From Pseudomonas fuscovaginae SE-1 (GTDB taxonomy: Bacteria; Pseudomonadota; Gammaproteobacteria; Pseudomonadales; Pseudomonadaceae), in contig NZ_AQOH01000012.1 in assembly GCF_000364705.1 (NCBI RefSeq), positions 1 to 64,000 of the forward strand: 64,000 nt of DNA, in the 5' to 3' direction. Shown here piece by piece: positions 36,566 to 46,134 of this stretch (its first letter is position 1; each line of letters begins with the position of its first letter). Both the position numbers and the translations under genes were made by a program. The notes beneath the pieces are model-generated. The model had not been told where the DNA came from, made no database searches, and saw only the letters and a list, made by a program, of their open reading frames with translations.

Positions 36566-37957
36566 ATGTACCAGAGTGGCATCAACGATAAAGCCGTCGA
36601 AACTTTCACCGCGCGTGAGCGCGAGCGTTTTCTGCAGCGCAATCCGAAATCCGTCGAGCTGGCCAGGCGTGCCCGCAACTCGCTGTTCGGCGGCGTGCCG
36701 ATGCACTGGATGAATGACTGGTCGATGCCCAGCTCACTGTTTGTCAGCCAGGCCAAGGACGCGCGCTTTCATGATGTCGACGGCAACGAGTACATCGACT
36801 TCTGCCTGGGCGATACCGGCAGCATGTTCGGCCACTCGCCCGACCCCATTGCCAAGGCCATCGCGGAGCAGGGGGCCAACGGCCTGACCACCATGCTGCC
36901 GGGAGAAGACGCCGTGGTCGCCGGCGAGCTGCTTGCCGAGCGTTTCGGCCTGCCGTTCTGGCAGATGGCGACCACCGCCACCGACGCCAACCGCTTCGTG
37001 ATTCGCTGGGCCCGCGCGATCACCCAGCGCAAGGTTTTGCTGGTGTTCGACGGCTGCTACCACGGTACTGTCGACGACGTGATGGTGCGCTTCAAGGACG
37101 GCCGCACGGTGCATCGCGGCGGGCTGATCGGTCAGGCGCGCAACCTGGCCAAGACCAGCCGCGCCGTTCCGTTCAACGATGTCGCGGCCCTGGAAGCGGC
37201 TCTCGCCCAAGGCGATGTGGCGGCGATTCTCTGCGAGCCGGCGATGACCAACATCGGCATGGTGCTGCCCGAGCCGGGCTTCATGGAGAAGGTTCGTGAG
37301 CTGAGCAGTCGATACGGCACCCTGCTGATCATCGACGAAACCCACACCATCTCCACGGGCCCTGGTGGCTGCACTCGCGCCTGGAACCTCAAGCCGGACT
37401 TCATGACCCTGGGCAAGCCGATTGCCGGTGGCGTGCCGTGCTCGGTGTACGGTTGCAGCCACGAAATGGCCCAGGCCATGCGCCTGGCCCAGCAACACGC
37501 CAGCGAAACCAGTCATGGCCACGGCCATAGCGGCATGGGCACCACGCTGTCGGCCAACGCCCTGGCCATGCGTTGCATGCGTGTGAACCTGGAGCAGGTG
37601 ATGACGCAGGCGGCCTACGACCACATGCTGTCGCTGTCGGCACGCCTGGCCGAAGGCCTGCGCGGACTGATCGGCCGGCACCACCTGAACTGGTCGGTGA
37701 CCGAACTGGGGGCGCGCTGCGAATTCCAGTTCTGCAGCACTGCGCCGAAAACCGGTGCCGAGGCCGAAGCGGCCTTCCACGACAACCTGCAGATGGCCCT
37801 GCACCTGTACCTGATCAACCGCGGCATTCTCATTACGCCGTTCCACAACATGACCCTGTGCACCCCGCAAACCACCGCTGCCGACGTCGACCAGCTGATC
37901 AGCACCCTCGATGAAGGGCTGACCGAGCTGCTGGCCATCCCCGGTGCCCGGGCCTGA
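36566..37957 (+). CDS. Class III PLP-dependent aminotransferase
   Basis: 463 residues; the ATG follows AAGGAG. The class III landmarks are DGCYHGTVDD, IIDETHT with the aspartate that contacts PLP nitrogen, and the Schiff-base lysine in MTLGKPIAGGVP. It is similar in form to glutamate-1-semialdehyde aminomutases but lies in a catabolic-looking operon. It would exchange an amino group between an amine substrate and a keto acid. Confidence 0.93.
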   Translation: MYQSGINDKAVETFTARERERFLQRNPKSVELARRARNSLFGGVPMHWMNDWSMPSSLFVSQAKDARFHDVDGNEYIDFCLGDTGSMFGHSPDPIAKAIAEQGANGLTTMLPGEDAVVAGELLAERFGLPFWQMATTATDANRFVIRWARAITQRKVLLVFDGCYHGTVDDVMVRFKDGRTVHRGGLIGQARNLAKTSRAVPFNDVAALEAALAQGDVAAILCEPAMTNIGMVLPEPGFMEKVRELSSRYGTLLIIDETHTISTGPGGCTRAWNLKPDFMTLGKPIAGGVPCSVYGCSHEMAQAMRLAQQHASETSHGHGHSGMGTTLSANALAMRCMRVNLEQVMTQAAYDHMLSLSARLAEGLRGLIGRHHLNWSVTELGARCEFQFCSTAPKTGAEAEAAFHDNLQMALHLYLINRGILITPFHNMTLCTPQTTAADVDQLISTLDEGLTELLAIPGARA

Positions 37958-38030
37958 GTCCTGTTGTCGAGCGCCGGCGTGATTCTGAAGATCGCGCCGG
38001 TCTTACCGCCATCCTTTACGAGTACCGATC

Positions 38031-39398
38031 ATGCAATTCGCCGACATTCAGGAAGCCCGGGATTTTCTCGCTGCCCACCCCGAGGTGCGCAGCATCGAAC
38101 TGATGCTGATCGATGCCAACGGCATTCCGCGCGGCAAGCTGCTGCACCGTGAAGAGCTGCTGGCGATCTACCAGAACGGTCGCCCGCTGCCCAGCTCGAT
38201 CCTGTCCCTGACCCTGCAGGGGGAGGACGTCGAAGCCACCGGCCTGGTCTGGGAAGTGGCCGATGCCGACTGCTGGACGTACCCGCTGCCCGGCAGCCTG
38301 ACCCTGCAACCCTGGCGCAACACCCCCACCGGCCAAGTGCAGGTGAGCATGCACCCGACCCAGGGCCAACCGGCTGCACCGGCCGACCCGCGCCATGCGT
38401 TGGTCCGGGTGATCGACCGCCTCAAGGCCGACGGCTTCCACCCGGTGATGGCTGTGGAACTGGAGTTCTACCTGCTGGACAAGCATCGTGACGTCAACGG
38501 CCGCCCGCAGCCGGCGGTGCAGATGAACGGCGTGCGCCCTGAAGCGCCACAGGTATACGGTATCTACGAGCTGGAGCAGGTTCAGCCGTTCCTCGACGAC
38601 CTCTATATGGCCTGCGAAATTCAGGGGCTGCCGGTGCGCACGGCCATATCGGAGTACGCGCCGGGCCAGCTGGAACTCACTCTCGAGCACCGTTTCGACG
38701 CGCTGCAGGCCATCGACGAAGGCATTCGCTACAAGCGCCTGGTCAAGGGCGTGGCCAACAAGCATGGCCTGCAGGCCTGCTTCATGGCCAAACCGTTCGG
38801 TGACCGGGCCGGCAGCGGCCTGCATATGCATATCAGCCTGGCGGACGAGAAGGGCAACAACCTGTACGCCAGTGAAGACCCGTTGGGCACGCCGCTGCTG
38901 CGTCATTCCATCGGCGGCATGATGGCCACGCTGCTCGATTCCCTGGCGATTTTCTGCCCCAACGCCAACTCATTTCGCCGCTTCCAGGCCAACAGCTACG
39001 CGCCGCTGGCCAAGAGCTGGGGTGTGAACAACCGCACGGTCTCGTTCCGCGTGCCAGGCGGACCGGCCGTGAGCCGACACATCGAGCACCGCATCTGCGG
39101 CGCCGATGCCAACCCATACCTGGCGGCCGCCGCCATACTCGCCGGCATCCATCACGGCATCCGCGAGCAGATCGACCCAGGCGCCGCCATCGTCGGCAAC
39201 GGCTACGAACAGGCCACTGAATTTCTACCCACTGACTGGCTCACCGCACTACGCGCCCTGGAAGCTTCGGCCTGGGCTCGCGAGGCGCTGGGGGAGGCGT
39301 TCCTCAAGGTATTCCTGGCGATCAAGCAAGCCGAGTACCGTCAGTTCATGGCCGAGGTCGGCGAGCAGGACTGGCGTTGGTATCTGCACCACGCCTGA
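38031..39398 (+). CDS. Glutamine-synthetase-like gamma-glutamyl ligase (PuuA-like)
   Basis: 455 residues. The opening domain has ELMLIDANGIPRGK, and the catalytic domain has VELEFYLLD, a metal-site PFGDRAGSGLHMHIS, and PGGPAVSRHIEHRICGADANPYL. These fit the GlnA3/PuuA group, which ligates glutamate to amines in polyamine and related catabolism, rather than housekeeping GlnA. It is the last gene of the LysR-controlled operon and suggests that gamma-glutamylation starts or protects the amine pathway. Confidence 0.92.
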   Translation: MQFADIQEARDFLAAHPEVRSIELMLIDANGIPRGKLLHREELLAIYQNGRPLPSSILSLTLQGEDVEATGLVWEVADADCWTYPLPGSLTLQPWRNTPTGQVQVSMHPTQGQPAAPADPRHALVRVIDRLKADGFHPVMAVELEFYLLDKHRDVNGRPQPAVQMNGVRPEAPQVYGIYELEQVQPFLDDLYMACEIQGLPVRTAISEYAPGQLELTLEHRFDALQAIDEGIRYKRLVKGVANKHGLQACFMAKPFGDRAGSGLHMHISLADEKGNNLYASEDPLGTPLLRHSIGGMMATLLDSLAIFCPNANSFRRFQANSYAPLAKSWGVNNRTVSFRVPGGPAVSRHIEHRICGADANPYLAAAAILAGIHHGIREQIDPGAAIVGNGYEQATEFLPTDWLTALRALEASAWAREALGEAFLKVFLAIKQAEYRQFMAEVGEQDWRWYLHHA

Positions 39399-39531
39399 GT
39401 GGATTGCAACTGGGTAATGTGAATTCTGGAGATCTCTGGGTCATCCGGCCCGGAGCGCCGTCTGCCAAAGCGTCTCGGATGAAAACAAGGAGGCGTCCGG
39501 GCGTTTAGGAGCGCGAATACCCCAATACTTA

Positions 39532-39559
39532 ATTTAACATAATATACATTATGCGTAGC
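39532..39559 (-). other. dif: dif site, XerCD chromosome-dimer resolution site
   Basis: Read on the minus strand, the XerC arm is GCTACGCATAA, the central hexamer is TGTATA and the XerD arm is TTATGTTAAAT. The centre and XerD arm are identical to E. coli dif, and the XerC arm differs at two of eleven positions. It marks the replication terminus. It lies in a 214-bp gap between two convergent genes. Confidence 0.92.
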
Positions 39560-39612
39560 TTCGTATGAGACTACCGGGGCATGTCGCAATGCGATTTTCG
39601 CGGGCTCGAAAA

Positions 39613-40128
39613 TTACGGTCGCTGTTGGCTCTTAGATCGGCGTTGTGCCATTTGGTCCAGCACCTGATCCAGATGCGGCGCGAGCTTCAACACGTCCAGG
39701 TCTACGGCTTGAACTGAACCGGCTTCGTACGGATACCGCGTGCCGACGAACAGATTCGAGGCAGTACTTATCCATTTTTCCAACTCGAAGACAGGTGCCA
39801 AGCTCTGCGAAATGGCACGAAGCTGGCTGGCCAGCTCAGCAGGAATCGCGTTGTACAGATCAAACAGGCCGTGCCCACTACCAGGTGGCCTCAGGCGCAG
39901 TCGCAGATGCCCTTCAGGATCATATTCAGATCTGGGGTAACGAGGGTCAGCCTCAACCAGGAGCGACTTGAGAAAAAGCTCACAAGCCAGCGCCGAATTC
40001 ATGATGGCGGGCCAGTAAAGACGCGGGTCACGGTCACTTTGCGCCGTAACCTCAAGGATTTGCGCTGCTCGCAGAAACGCCCGAGCTTCCTCGATAACCC
40101 AGGTACTGGGCAGTGGTTCGTAATCCAT
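39613..40128 (-). CDS. HEPN-like protein of unknown function
   Basis: 171 residues. The block YWPAIMNSALACELFLKSLL resembles the helix of HEPN-type proteins, and VGTRYPYEAGS near residue 130 fits the later HEPN region. No classical R-x4-6-H RNase motif is clear. HEPN proteins often belong to toxin, defence or antisense systems. The gene stands alone, 54 bp from dif, a hot spot for inserted elements. The function is not known. Confidence 0.65.
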   Translation of the reverse strand: MDYEPLPSTWVIEEARAFLRAAQILEVTAQSDRDPRLYWPAIMNSALACELFLKSLLVEADPRYPRSEYDPEGHLRLRLRPPGSGHGLFDLYNAIPAELASQLRAISQSLAPVFELEKWISTASNLFVGTRYPYEAGSVQAVDLDVLKLAPHLDQVLDQMAQRRSKSQQRP

Positions 40129-40247
40129 CGCATAGCGCCTTTTAAGTGAACCGAGCGTGGAGGTGTTGCTAGTAGCAACAGCGTCCGAATCGCATGGTAA
40201 TGAAGAAATGAGCCTGGCACCCTGCCCTTATAATATGATTAAAAAGA

Positions 40248-40272
40248 ATATCTCAACTAATAGTTGAGATAT
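40248..40272. promoter_or_regulatory. Perfect 10-bp-arm palindrome upstream of unknown gene
   Basis: ATATCTCAAC and GTTGAGATAT flank TAATA. The palindrome is AT-rich and lies about 87 bp before the 40359 start, in the divergent promoter of two unknown genes. It is a possible operator. Confidence 0.5.
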
Positions 40273-40358
40273 CCAATTTCCAGTCATTTGACCACCACTT
40301 CTCGGCTGATCCCGGCTGTGTTAAAACACTCGAAACCTGAACCGGCGAGGACGTACAC

Positions 40359-41030
40359 ATGGGGCAACTCAAGGAAGCTTTGAAGCTGTTCAACGACGAG
40401 GAACTTGAAAATGTGCGCGAGCATGTAAAAACGCTCTTCGATCTTGGCAAGGCACGTGCCAAAGTCGCCGAGCTGGAGCTCACGAACCGCTTGAATGCCT
40501 CCCCGGACGGCGACCATCAGACAGTGCCCATTTCGCACATCATCGATACCTATTCCGCGGTGCATGCCTACAATTCTGCCGTGACTGATCGCCAAGTCCT
40601 CAGTGTAGTCATGGGGCCCCTGGAAAAAATCGCCGCAGGCGGTTCTGCCAGGGTGCGCAACGTCATTGGCACCCAGATAACGGACATCATCAGGGCCTTT
40701 CTCAACCACAACGAAGAACTCGCCGCAGGACAGGACAGATATTTCGTCCTGACTGACGGTCCCTCCATCATCAAGTTGGACCTTAGGATCTGGGCAACTT
40801 CTGTAAATGCCCGGGATATTCGTGAAAAAATTGAGAAAATCTTGGTGGTCTCAGCTGTAAAGTCATCGATTGATATCCAGAAAATAAATCTCAATATCTT
40901 TATCTCGCTCTACCAGAGTCAACTAAGCCGATCGTCTCTGAGTCCCCATGAAATCATCGAGGAGATCACTCAAGCCACAGAAATCATTCGTGTACTCAAA
41001 GACTTTACAAAGCCGATCCAGGCTATGTAA
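40359..41030 (+). CDS. Unknown protein
   Basis: 223 residues, starting MGQLKEALKLFNDEELENV. It is mostly helical by composition, with charged N- and C-terminal stretches and no signal peptide or obvious membrane helix. I do not recognise a family or catalytic motif. Base composition is lower in GC than most neighbours. It is divergent from the HEPN-like gene, 0.8 kb from dif, so it may belong to a small acquired segment at the terminus. Confidence 0.7.
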   Translation: MGQLKEALKLFNDEELENVREHVKTLFDLGKARAKVAELELTNRLNASPDGDHQTVPISHIIDTYSAVHAYNSAVTDRQVLSVVMGPLEKIAAGGSARVRNVIGTQITDIIRAFLNHNEELAAGQDRYFVLTDGPSIIKLDLRIWATSVNARDIREKIEKILVVSAVKSSIDIQKINLNIFISLYQSQLSRSSLSPHEIIEEITQATEIIRVLKDFTKPIQAM

Positions 41031-41270
41031 GAAATCGCTTGAAACTTGGTTGTGCGGCGTTAAAAACCGGCAACGCCGGCTCTCACTCACAAAAAGCAAG
41101 CGCCGCCGCGCAACCGGTGGCGTTCGACAAGAACGCTCAATGGAGTTCTAGGGCACGTGCACAAAATTTGGGAACGATGCACCATCCGAGGGCTCTGATG
41201 CTACTCTGAAGCCGTTTGCTATCAGCCAGGCTACTGCCCCATGACATCCGCCGAGCTAGAGAGACCTTCC

Positions 41271-42032
41271 ATGGCACCTGCCCCTCGCCCATCGACGGCC
41301 CGTCCCTGGCTGCCCCGGCTGTGTCTTTCCCTGTCGCTGCTGACTGCACAGGCCGCACTGGCCGCGCCCTCTCCCATCGATCTGTACATCCTCGACGCAC
41401 CGCCACTGACCTTTGTCGACGATTCCAACGGGCATGGCATCGTCGGCGATATTGTCGTGCAGGCCATCGCCAGGACGGGCCGCACCACCCATATAGAGGC
41501 ATTGCCCTGGGCTCGGGCGCAGCGGCATGTCAGTGACAGGCAGGATCTGTTGATTGCACCACTGACGCGCACGCCGGAACGTGAGGATCGCTTCACCTGG
41601 ATCGCACCGGTCATGAGCATGGACCGGGCCTTTTTCAGTCTGGACAAGCCGGTGACCAGCTTCGAGCAGGCCAGGCAGACCTATCGGGTGATCGGTGTCG
41701 GACTCGGTAGCGCGCAGGAGGAGATCCTGCGCGCCCAGGGTTTTGACAACGATCAGATCTATCCTCTGACCATCGGCGATAATCCCGCACAAATGCTGCT
41801 CATGGGGCGGATCGATGCCTGGTTCAATGGCGTTCCGGAAAGCCGGTACATCTGGCCGAAGCTGTCCGAGCGCAAGCTTTACATGAGCCCGGTGATGAGT
41901 TCGGCGGATGTTTATCTGGCCTGTTCCAAACAGTGTTCCGCAGAGTTGGTGAAGGGGTTGCGCAATGCCGTGGAGACGCTGCGCCAGAATGGGGCGCTGG
42001 AGCGCTCGCGGCTGAGGTATTTTTCAGAGTGA
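41271..42032 (+). CDS. Periplasmic substrate-binding protein (SBP family 3)
   Basis: 253 residues from the ATG of MAPAPRPSTA, after GAGAG; an upstream ATG at 41241 lacks such a site. An N-terminal signal peptide ends near AALA. The mature part has the two-lobed pattern of family 3 solute-binding proteins (LDAPPLTFVD, GDIVVQAIA, LPWARAQR). There is no transporter gene nearby. The histidine kinase gene follows by 219 bp, so it may supply ligand to that sensor. Confidence 0.85.
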   Translation: MAPAPRPSTARPWLPRLCLSLSLLTAQAALAAPSPIDLYILDAPPLTFVDDSNGHGIVGDIVVQAIARTGRTTHIEALPWARAQRHVSDRQDLLIAPLTRTPEREDRFTWIAPVMSMDRAFFSLDKPVTSFEQARQTYRVIGVGLGSAQEEILRAQGFDNDQIYPLTIGDNPAQMLLMGRIDAWFNGVPESRYIWPKLSERKLYMSPVMSSADVYLACSKQCSAELVKGLRNAVETLRQNGALERSRLRYFSE

Positions 42033-42251
42033 TGGGCTCTGCCCTGCTCAACTGTTCACTCACGGCAATGGCGGATCGCCAGGCCGCTGGCTGCCACGGG
42101 CGCAAGGTGATGCACCGGCAATACCATTTCTTGTTGTTGCATACCTTGTTTCCGCCTGATGGAACTGGCCCAATGGAGTTTGTGACGTAGGACTGTGCTC
42201 GTCGTCTCTACCCATTGCCTGACAGTCCCCACTAGCCGGACAGGAGCACAG

Positions 42252-43622
42252 ATGCAGCTCAAACACAAAATCGTCGCCTTGGGGATTCTGCCCCTGACGC
42301 TGGCGATCGCGGTGATCTGCGGCCTGGTATTTTCCCTCAACCGCCAACTGGGCGACCGGCAGGCGCAACTGATCGAACGCAGTATCCTGGAGAGCAAACG
42401 CGCAGAGCTGAAGAACTACGTCGCCCAGGCCCAGAGCCTGATCGCACCGCTTTACGATGATGGCAAGGGTAATGAGCAGGCGCGGGAGCAGGCGCTGGAG
42501 ATACTGCAAAAGCTCAGTTTCGGCGTCGACGGCTACTTCTTCGTCTATGACCGCGACGGTCGTAGCCTGATGCATGCGCGGCAGATGGAACTGGTCGGCC
42601 AGGATCTCTGGGAGATGAAGGATCCCCACGGCCTGGCGGTGATCCAGGCCCTGCTGAAAACCGCGCAGTCCGGCACGGGCTTCCAGCGTTATGCCTGGAA
42701 CAAACCGTCTACCGGCCAGGTCACCGACAAGTTGTCCTATGTGGTGATGCTCGATCGCTGGGGCTGGGTGTTCGGTACCGGTCTCTACCTCGAAGACGTC
42801 GACCGGGCCATCCGTCAGGCCCGCGACGAGGTGGCCCATGGCATTTACGAAACCATGCTGGCAATCGCTCTGGTGGCGCTGGTTGCGGTGCTGCTGGTGT
42901 TTGCCGGTGGCATGACGCTCAACCTCAGTGAGCAGCGCCTGGCCGATCGCAAGTTGCAGCAACTGACCCGACGTATCGTCAGCCTGCAGGAGGAGGAACG
43001 CTCAAGGATCTCCCGCGAGCTGCATGACGGGATCAGCCAGTTGCTGGTCTCGATCAAGTTCAAGTTCGAGCTGGCCGGGCATGTCTTCGAGAAACAGCAG
43101 TACGCCAAGGGACTGGGCATCCTGAGGGAGGCCACCGAGCGCATGAGTGAAGCGATCGGCGAGGTGCGCAACCTGTCTCACGACCTGCGCTCGTCGCTGC
43201 TCGACAGCTTGGGCCTGCCCGCGGCCATCGGTCATCTCGCGGCTGAGTTCGAGCAACGCACCGGCTTGCAGGTGAATTGCCGCGTCGCTGATTTCGACAG
43301 CCGCCTGGCCGATGAGGTCGCGGTATCGCTGTTTCGCATCGTCCAGGAAGGTCTGGCCAATATCGAGCGACATGCCCGGGCCCGGCACGTGTCAATCGAC
43401 CTGTACAGCAGCGAAACCTCGATCCGCCTGCGGATGGTCGACGACGGCGTCGGCTTCGATGTCGCCGAAGTCACCCGAAGCCAGGCCGGTATCGGCCTGC
43501 GCAATATCCGTGAACGGGTCGAACAGTTTGGCGGACGCATCGAACTGACATCGATACCGGGTCGAAGTGAACTGGATGTGCTGTTGCCGGCAGGTCAGCC
43601 AAGGGAGGGAACGGGTCGCTGA
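42252..43622 (+). CDS. NarL-type sensor histidine kinase with Cache domain, orphan
   Basis: 456 residues from the ATG after AGGAGCACAG. Helix 1 (about 9-30), a periplasmic single-Cache-like sensor (about 35-195; FDGYFFVYDRDG-like block) and helix 2 (about 205-225) precede the HisKA_3 motif RISRELHDGISQ and an HATPase domain (DDGVGFD, GIGLRNIRER). Such kinases normally phosphorylate a LuxR-type response regulator, but none is encoded next to it. It ends flush against the following gene (stop codons adjacent). Confidence 0.92.
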   Translation: MQLKHKIVALGILPLTLAIAVICGLVFSLNRQLGDRQAQLIERSILESKRAELKNYVAQAQSLIAPLYDDGKGNEQAREQALEILQKLSFGVDGYFFVYDRDGRSLMHARQMELVGQDLWEMKDPHGLAVIQALLKTAQSGTGFQRYAWNKPSTGQVTDKLSYVVMLDRWGWVFGTGLYLEDVDRAIRQARDEVAHGIYETMLAIALVALVAVLLVFAGGMTLNLSEQRLADRKLQQLTRRIVSLQEEERSRISRELHDGISQLLVSIKFKFELAGHVFEKQQYAKGLGILREATERMSEAIGEVRNLSHDLRSSLLDSLGLPAAIGHLAAEFEQRTGLQVNCRVADFDSRLADEVAVSLFRIVQEGLANIERHARARHVSIDLYSSETSIRLRMVDDGVGFDVAEVTRSQAGIGLRNIRERVEQFGGRIELTSIPGRSELDVLLPAGQPREGTGR

Positions 43623-43964
43623 CTACAGGCAATCCTGCGCGGCCCGTTCGAACGGCGAGGCCTTGAAGGTCGATGCCAGCAACTGCCGTTCATAGAGAAA
43701 TACCTTGCCGCCGCTGGGCGCCTTGTAGGCCTCCAGCACATTGTCCGCGGCGAACTTGCTGGCCACGACGATCTTGTAGTGCCGCTGGCTCTGGGAAACC
43801 ATCGGCGCCAGGGCGTTTTTCTGCAGTTTCGGCACCACGCACTCGGTGTACTGCTCCGGCGTCTTGCTGGTCTGCAGGGTCAGCGTCGGGTCATTGGGAG
43901 CGGAGGCACAACCCTGGAGCAACAAGGCGGCGAAGGCCAGAACGGGGAGCAGTAGGCGGCGCAT
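43623..43964 (-). CDS. Small lipoprotein of unknown function
   Basis: 113 residues from the ATG of MRRLLLPVLAF, with AGGA 7 nt upstream. A lipobox LLQGC follows the hydrophobic signal, so the mature protein is probably lipid-anchored. The rest (CVVPKLQKNALAPM, KVFLYERQL) matches no family I know. It is convergent with the histidine kinase gene with no spacer. Confidence 0.8.
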   Translation of the reverse strand: MRRLLLPVLAFAALLLQGCASAPNDPTLTLQTSKTPEQYTECVVPKLQKNALAPMVSQSQRHYKIVVASKFAADNVLEAYKAPSGGKVFLYERQLLASTFKASPFERAAQDCL

Positions 43965-44223
43965 GGGCAAATCCTGGTAAAAGACACTGTTCGTTGGAAT
44001 GGGGCGATTTTCCGGTGTACCCCGGCAAAACGGAACTTGCGATTCTCGATGTTCACTATTACTGGAACCGATAGTTCACTCGTTGTTGGGCACCTGGCGC
44101 GCCAGATCGGCCTTGCTCGAGGCTGGGGAAATGTCCTGCCGCGCCACTGGGTGGGAAATATCTGGTGGGAGCAGCCCCGCTCCCGCCGGACAGTGCCGCC
44201 TGATCACCTGGAGCCCAAGGTCT

Positions 44224-45528
44224 TTAGCGTTTCGCCTCGGCCAGGCTGGCGCAGAGCCGGCTCATGCACACCGAACCGACCACCGCGAGGATGATCGGTA
44301 CCAGGAAGTCATGGTCGATGCGGGTGAATTCGGCCACCAGGACTATGGCGGTGAGCGGCATGCTCATGGAGGACGCGAGGAATGCCGCGGCGCCAACGAG
44401 GGCGAACGCCCCCAGCGCAATACCCGGCCAGGCCAGGCTCCACAGCCCTCCGAGGATGATCGCCAGCAACGCACCGATGGCCAGCCCCGGAGTCAGCAGG
44501 CCGCCTTCGGCACCGGCGCGCAAGCTGCTGCTGGTGATCAGCAGTTTGCCCCCCAGCAGCAATGCCGCCAGGCCGATCGTCAGCTCGCTGTCGAAGCCCA
44601 GTTGCGCCGGGCCCTTGCCGTTGCCGAGGATCTGCGGCAGGTAGACAGCGATACAGCCGATCAGGGTGAAGTTGACCAACGACAACAGCGGCAGTTGCCA
44701 GCCCCGCGCCGCATGGGTCCGGGCCTGGCCGGTGAGGCGCACGAAACCGTGGGCGGCCAGGCCGAACAGCGGGCCGGCGAGCAGTGCCCAGGCCAGCAGG
44801 CCCGGGCTCAGCGGGAAGGCCGGTACCACGTACTGCACCTCGGCACCGAGGCCGATCCAGGCAATACCGGCGCCGATCGCCGAAGTCGCCAGGGCCATGA
44901 TCGCCGCCGGCCAGCTGAAGCTGCCGACCAGCACTTCCAGCACGAAGATCGCCCCGCCCAGCGGCACGTTGTACACAGCCGCCAGGCCGGCACCGGCGCC
45001 GCAGGCGATCATCAAACGTTGGGTCTCGACCGGCAGGCCGGCCCGGCGCGACAGCCAGGTGCCCACCAGGGCACCGACCTCGCGGGGCGCGACTTCGCGG
45101 CCCAGTGGGGAACCCAGGGCGACGGTGACGATCTGCAGCAAGGCGTGGGCCAGAGTGGTCTTGGCCGGCATCTCGGCGGCACCTGGCGCCACGGCCTTCT
45201 TGACGCTCACCAATGGCCGGCCGAAACGATAGAGCAGCCACCAGCCCAGGCCGGCGACCAGGCCACAGAGGGCGAGTACCAGCACCCGGCGCTCTGGCGA
45301 GGCATTGCTGACGCCGACCAGGAAGCTTTCGTGGCTGGTCAGGCTGTCCTGACCGTAGCCATAGGCAAGGTGCTGGATGGCGTGCAACAACATCGCCAGC
45401 AACATGCCACCCAGGCCGGCGCCAATGCCGGTGAGGATCACCACGCCACCGAGCATCAGCCGTTGACGCATGCCTGAGATGGTTTGCGGACGTGCGTCCT
45501 GCCGCAGCCGCTGTTGCGCCAAAGCCAT
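44224..45528 (-). CDS. ClC-type chloride channel/antiporter
   Basis: 434 residues from the ATG of MALAQQRLRQD after GTGGGG. There are many membrane helices with CLC selectivity motifs: LGREVAPREVGA holds the gating glutamate region (GREGP in most relatives), and GAEGGLLTPGLAIGALL holds the GxFxP-type motif. It moves chloride, probably in exchange for protons, across the inner membrane. Its direction and neighbours show no operon partner. Confidence 0.92.
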   Translation of the reverse strand: MALAQQRLRQDARPQTISGMRQRLMLGGVVILTGIGAGLGGMLLAMLLHAIQHLAYGYGQDSLTSHESFLVGVSNASPERRVLVLALCGLVAGLGWWLLYRFGRPLVSVKKAVAPGAAEMPAKTTLAHALLQIVTVALGSPLGREVAPREVGALVGTWLSRRAGLPVETQRLMIACGAGAGLAAVYNVPLGGAIFVLEVLVGSFSWPAAIMALATSAIGAGIAWIGLGAEVQYVVPAFPLSPGLLAWALLAGPLFGLAAHGFVRLTGQARTHAARGWQLPLLSLVNFTLIGCIAVYLPQILGNGKGPAQLGFDSELTIGLAALLLGGKLLITSSSLRAGAEGGLLTPGLAIGALLAIILGGLWSLAWPGIALGAFALVGAAAFLASSMSMPLTAIVLVAEFTRIDHDFLVPIILAVVGSVCMSRLCASLAEAKR

Positions 45529-45763
45529 TAGAATCCCCACGCCGTTCAATATGCCTGGCGGTCAGTATGTCGCGCGGGGACGGCCCTGCAAATCCTCGCT
45601 CGGGGTCGAGTCAGGTGGGGTTCAGGAAAGCCTGGCCGGCGTTGCTGCAAACGGACACATCAGGCTGACACCGTTCGTGGGAGCCTCCATGGCCCGGCGC
45701 AAGGCTTGAGTGCCTGTTCGCGGGCAAGCCCTGTTCCGACAGAGACCCTGCCAGGTGCATGCC

Positions 45764-46006
45764 CTAGGTCTCTACACGCCGCAGCGCATTGAATGCCAAC
45801 TCGTCGCGTAGTTCCTCGAGCAGACGCAAGCCGTCTTCCCGCTGGCGCAAGCCACCCAGGGCAATGCCCGCCACCATCAGGTCGACACGTCCGGTCTCGC
45901 GGTCATAGACCCGCACGCTCAGCGAGGCGTCGCCCAGCACGCAGTCGCAGGCCAGCGGCGCAAAGCCCTGTTCGAGCAGCGCTCGTAGATCCATTAAAGA
46001 AAACAC
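45764..46006 (-). CDS. DUF1652 family protein
   Basis: 80 residues from a GTG with AAGGA 8 nt upstream; the longer frame to 46069 has no site. The opening FSLMDLRALLEQGFAPLACDC fits the Pseudomonas DUF1652 family of small conserved proteins. The function is unknown. Confidence 0.8.
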   Translation of the reverse strand: MFSLMDLRALLEQGFAPLACDCVLGDASLSVRVYDRETGRVDLMVAGIALGGLRQREDGLRLLEELRDELAFNALRRVET

Positions 46007-46134
46007 CGGCGATATCCTTGAGCAGGTTGGCTGCAGGCCGGGCAACAGGCCCGACCGCCTTGACTCCATGCTGGGACGCCAGACCTGCTCAGGAAACCCG
46101 AATATGGACTAATGGCACTGGTGCATTTGCACTA

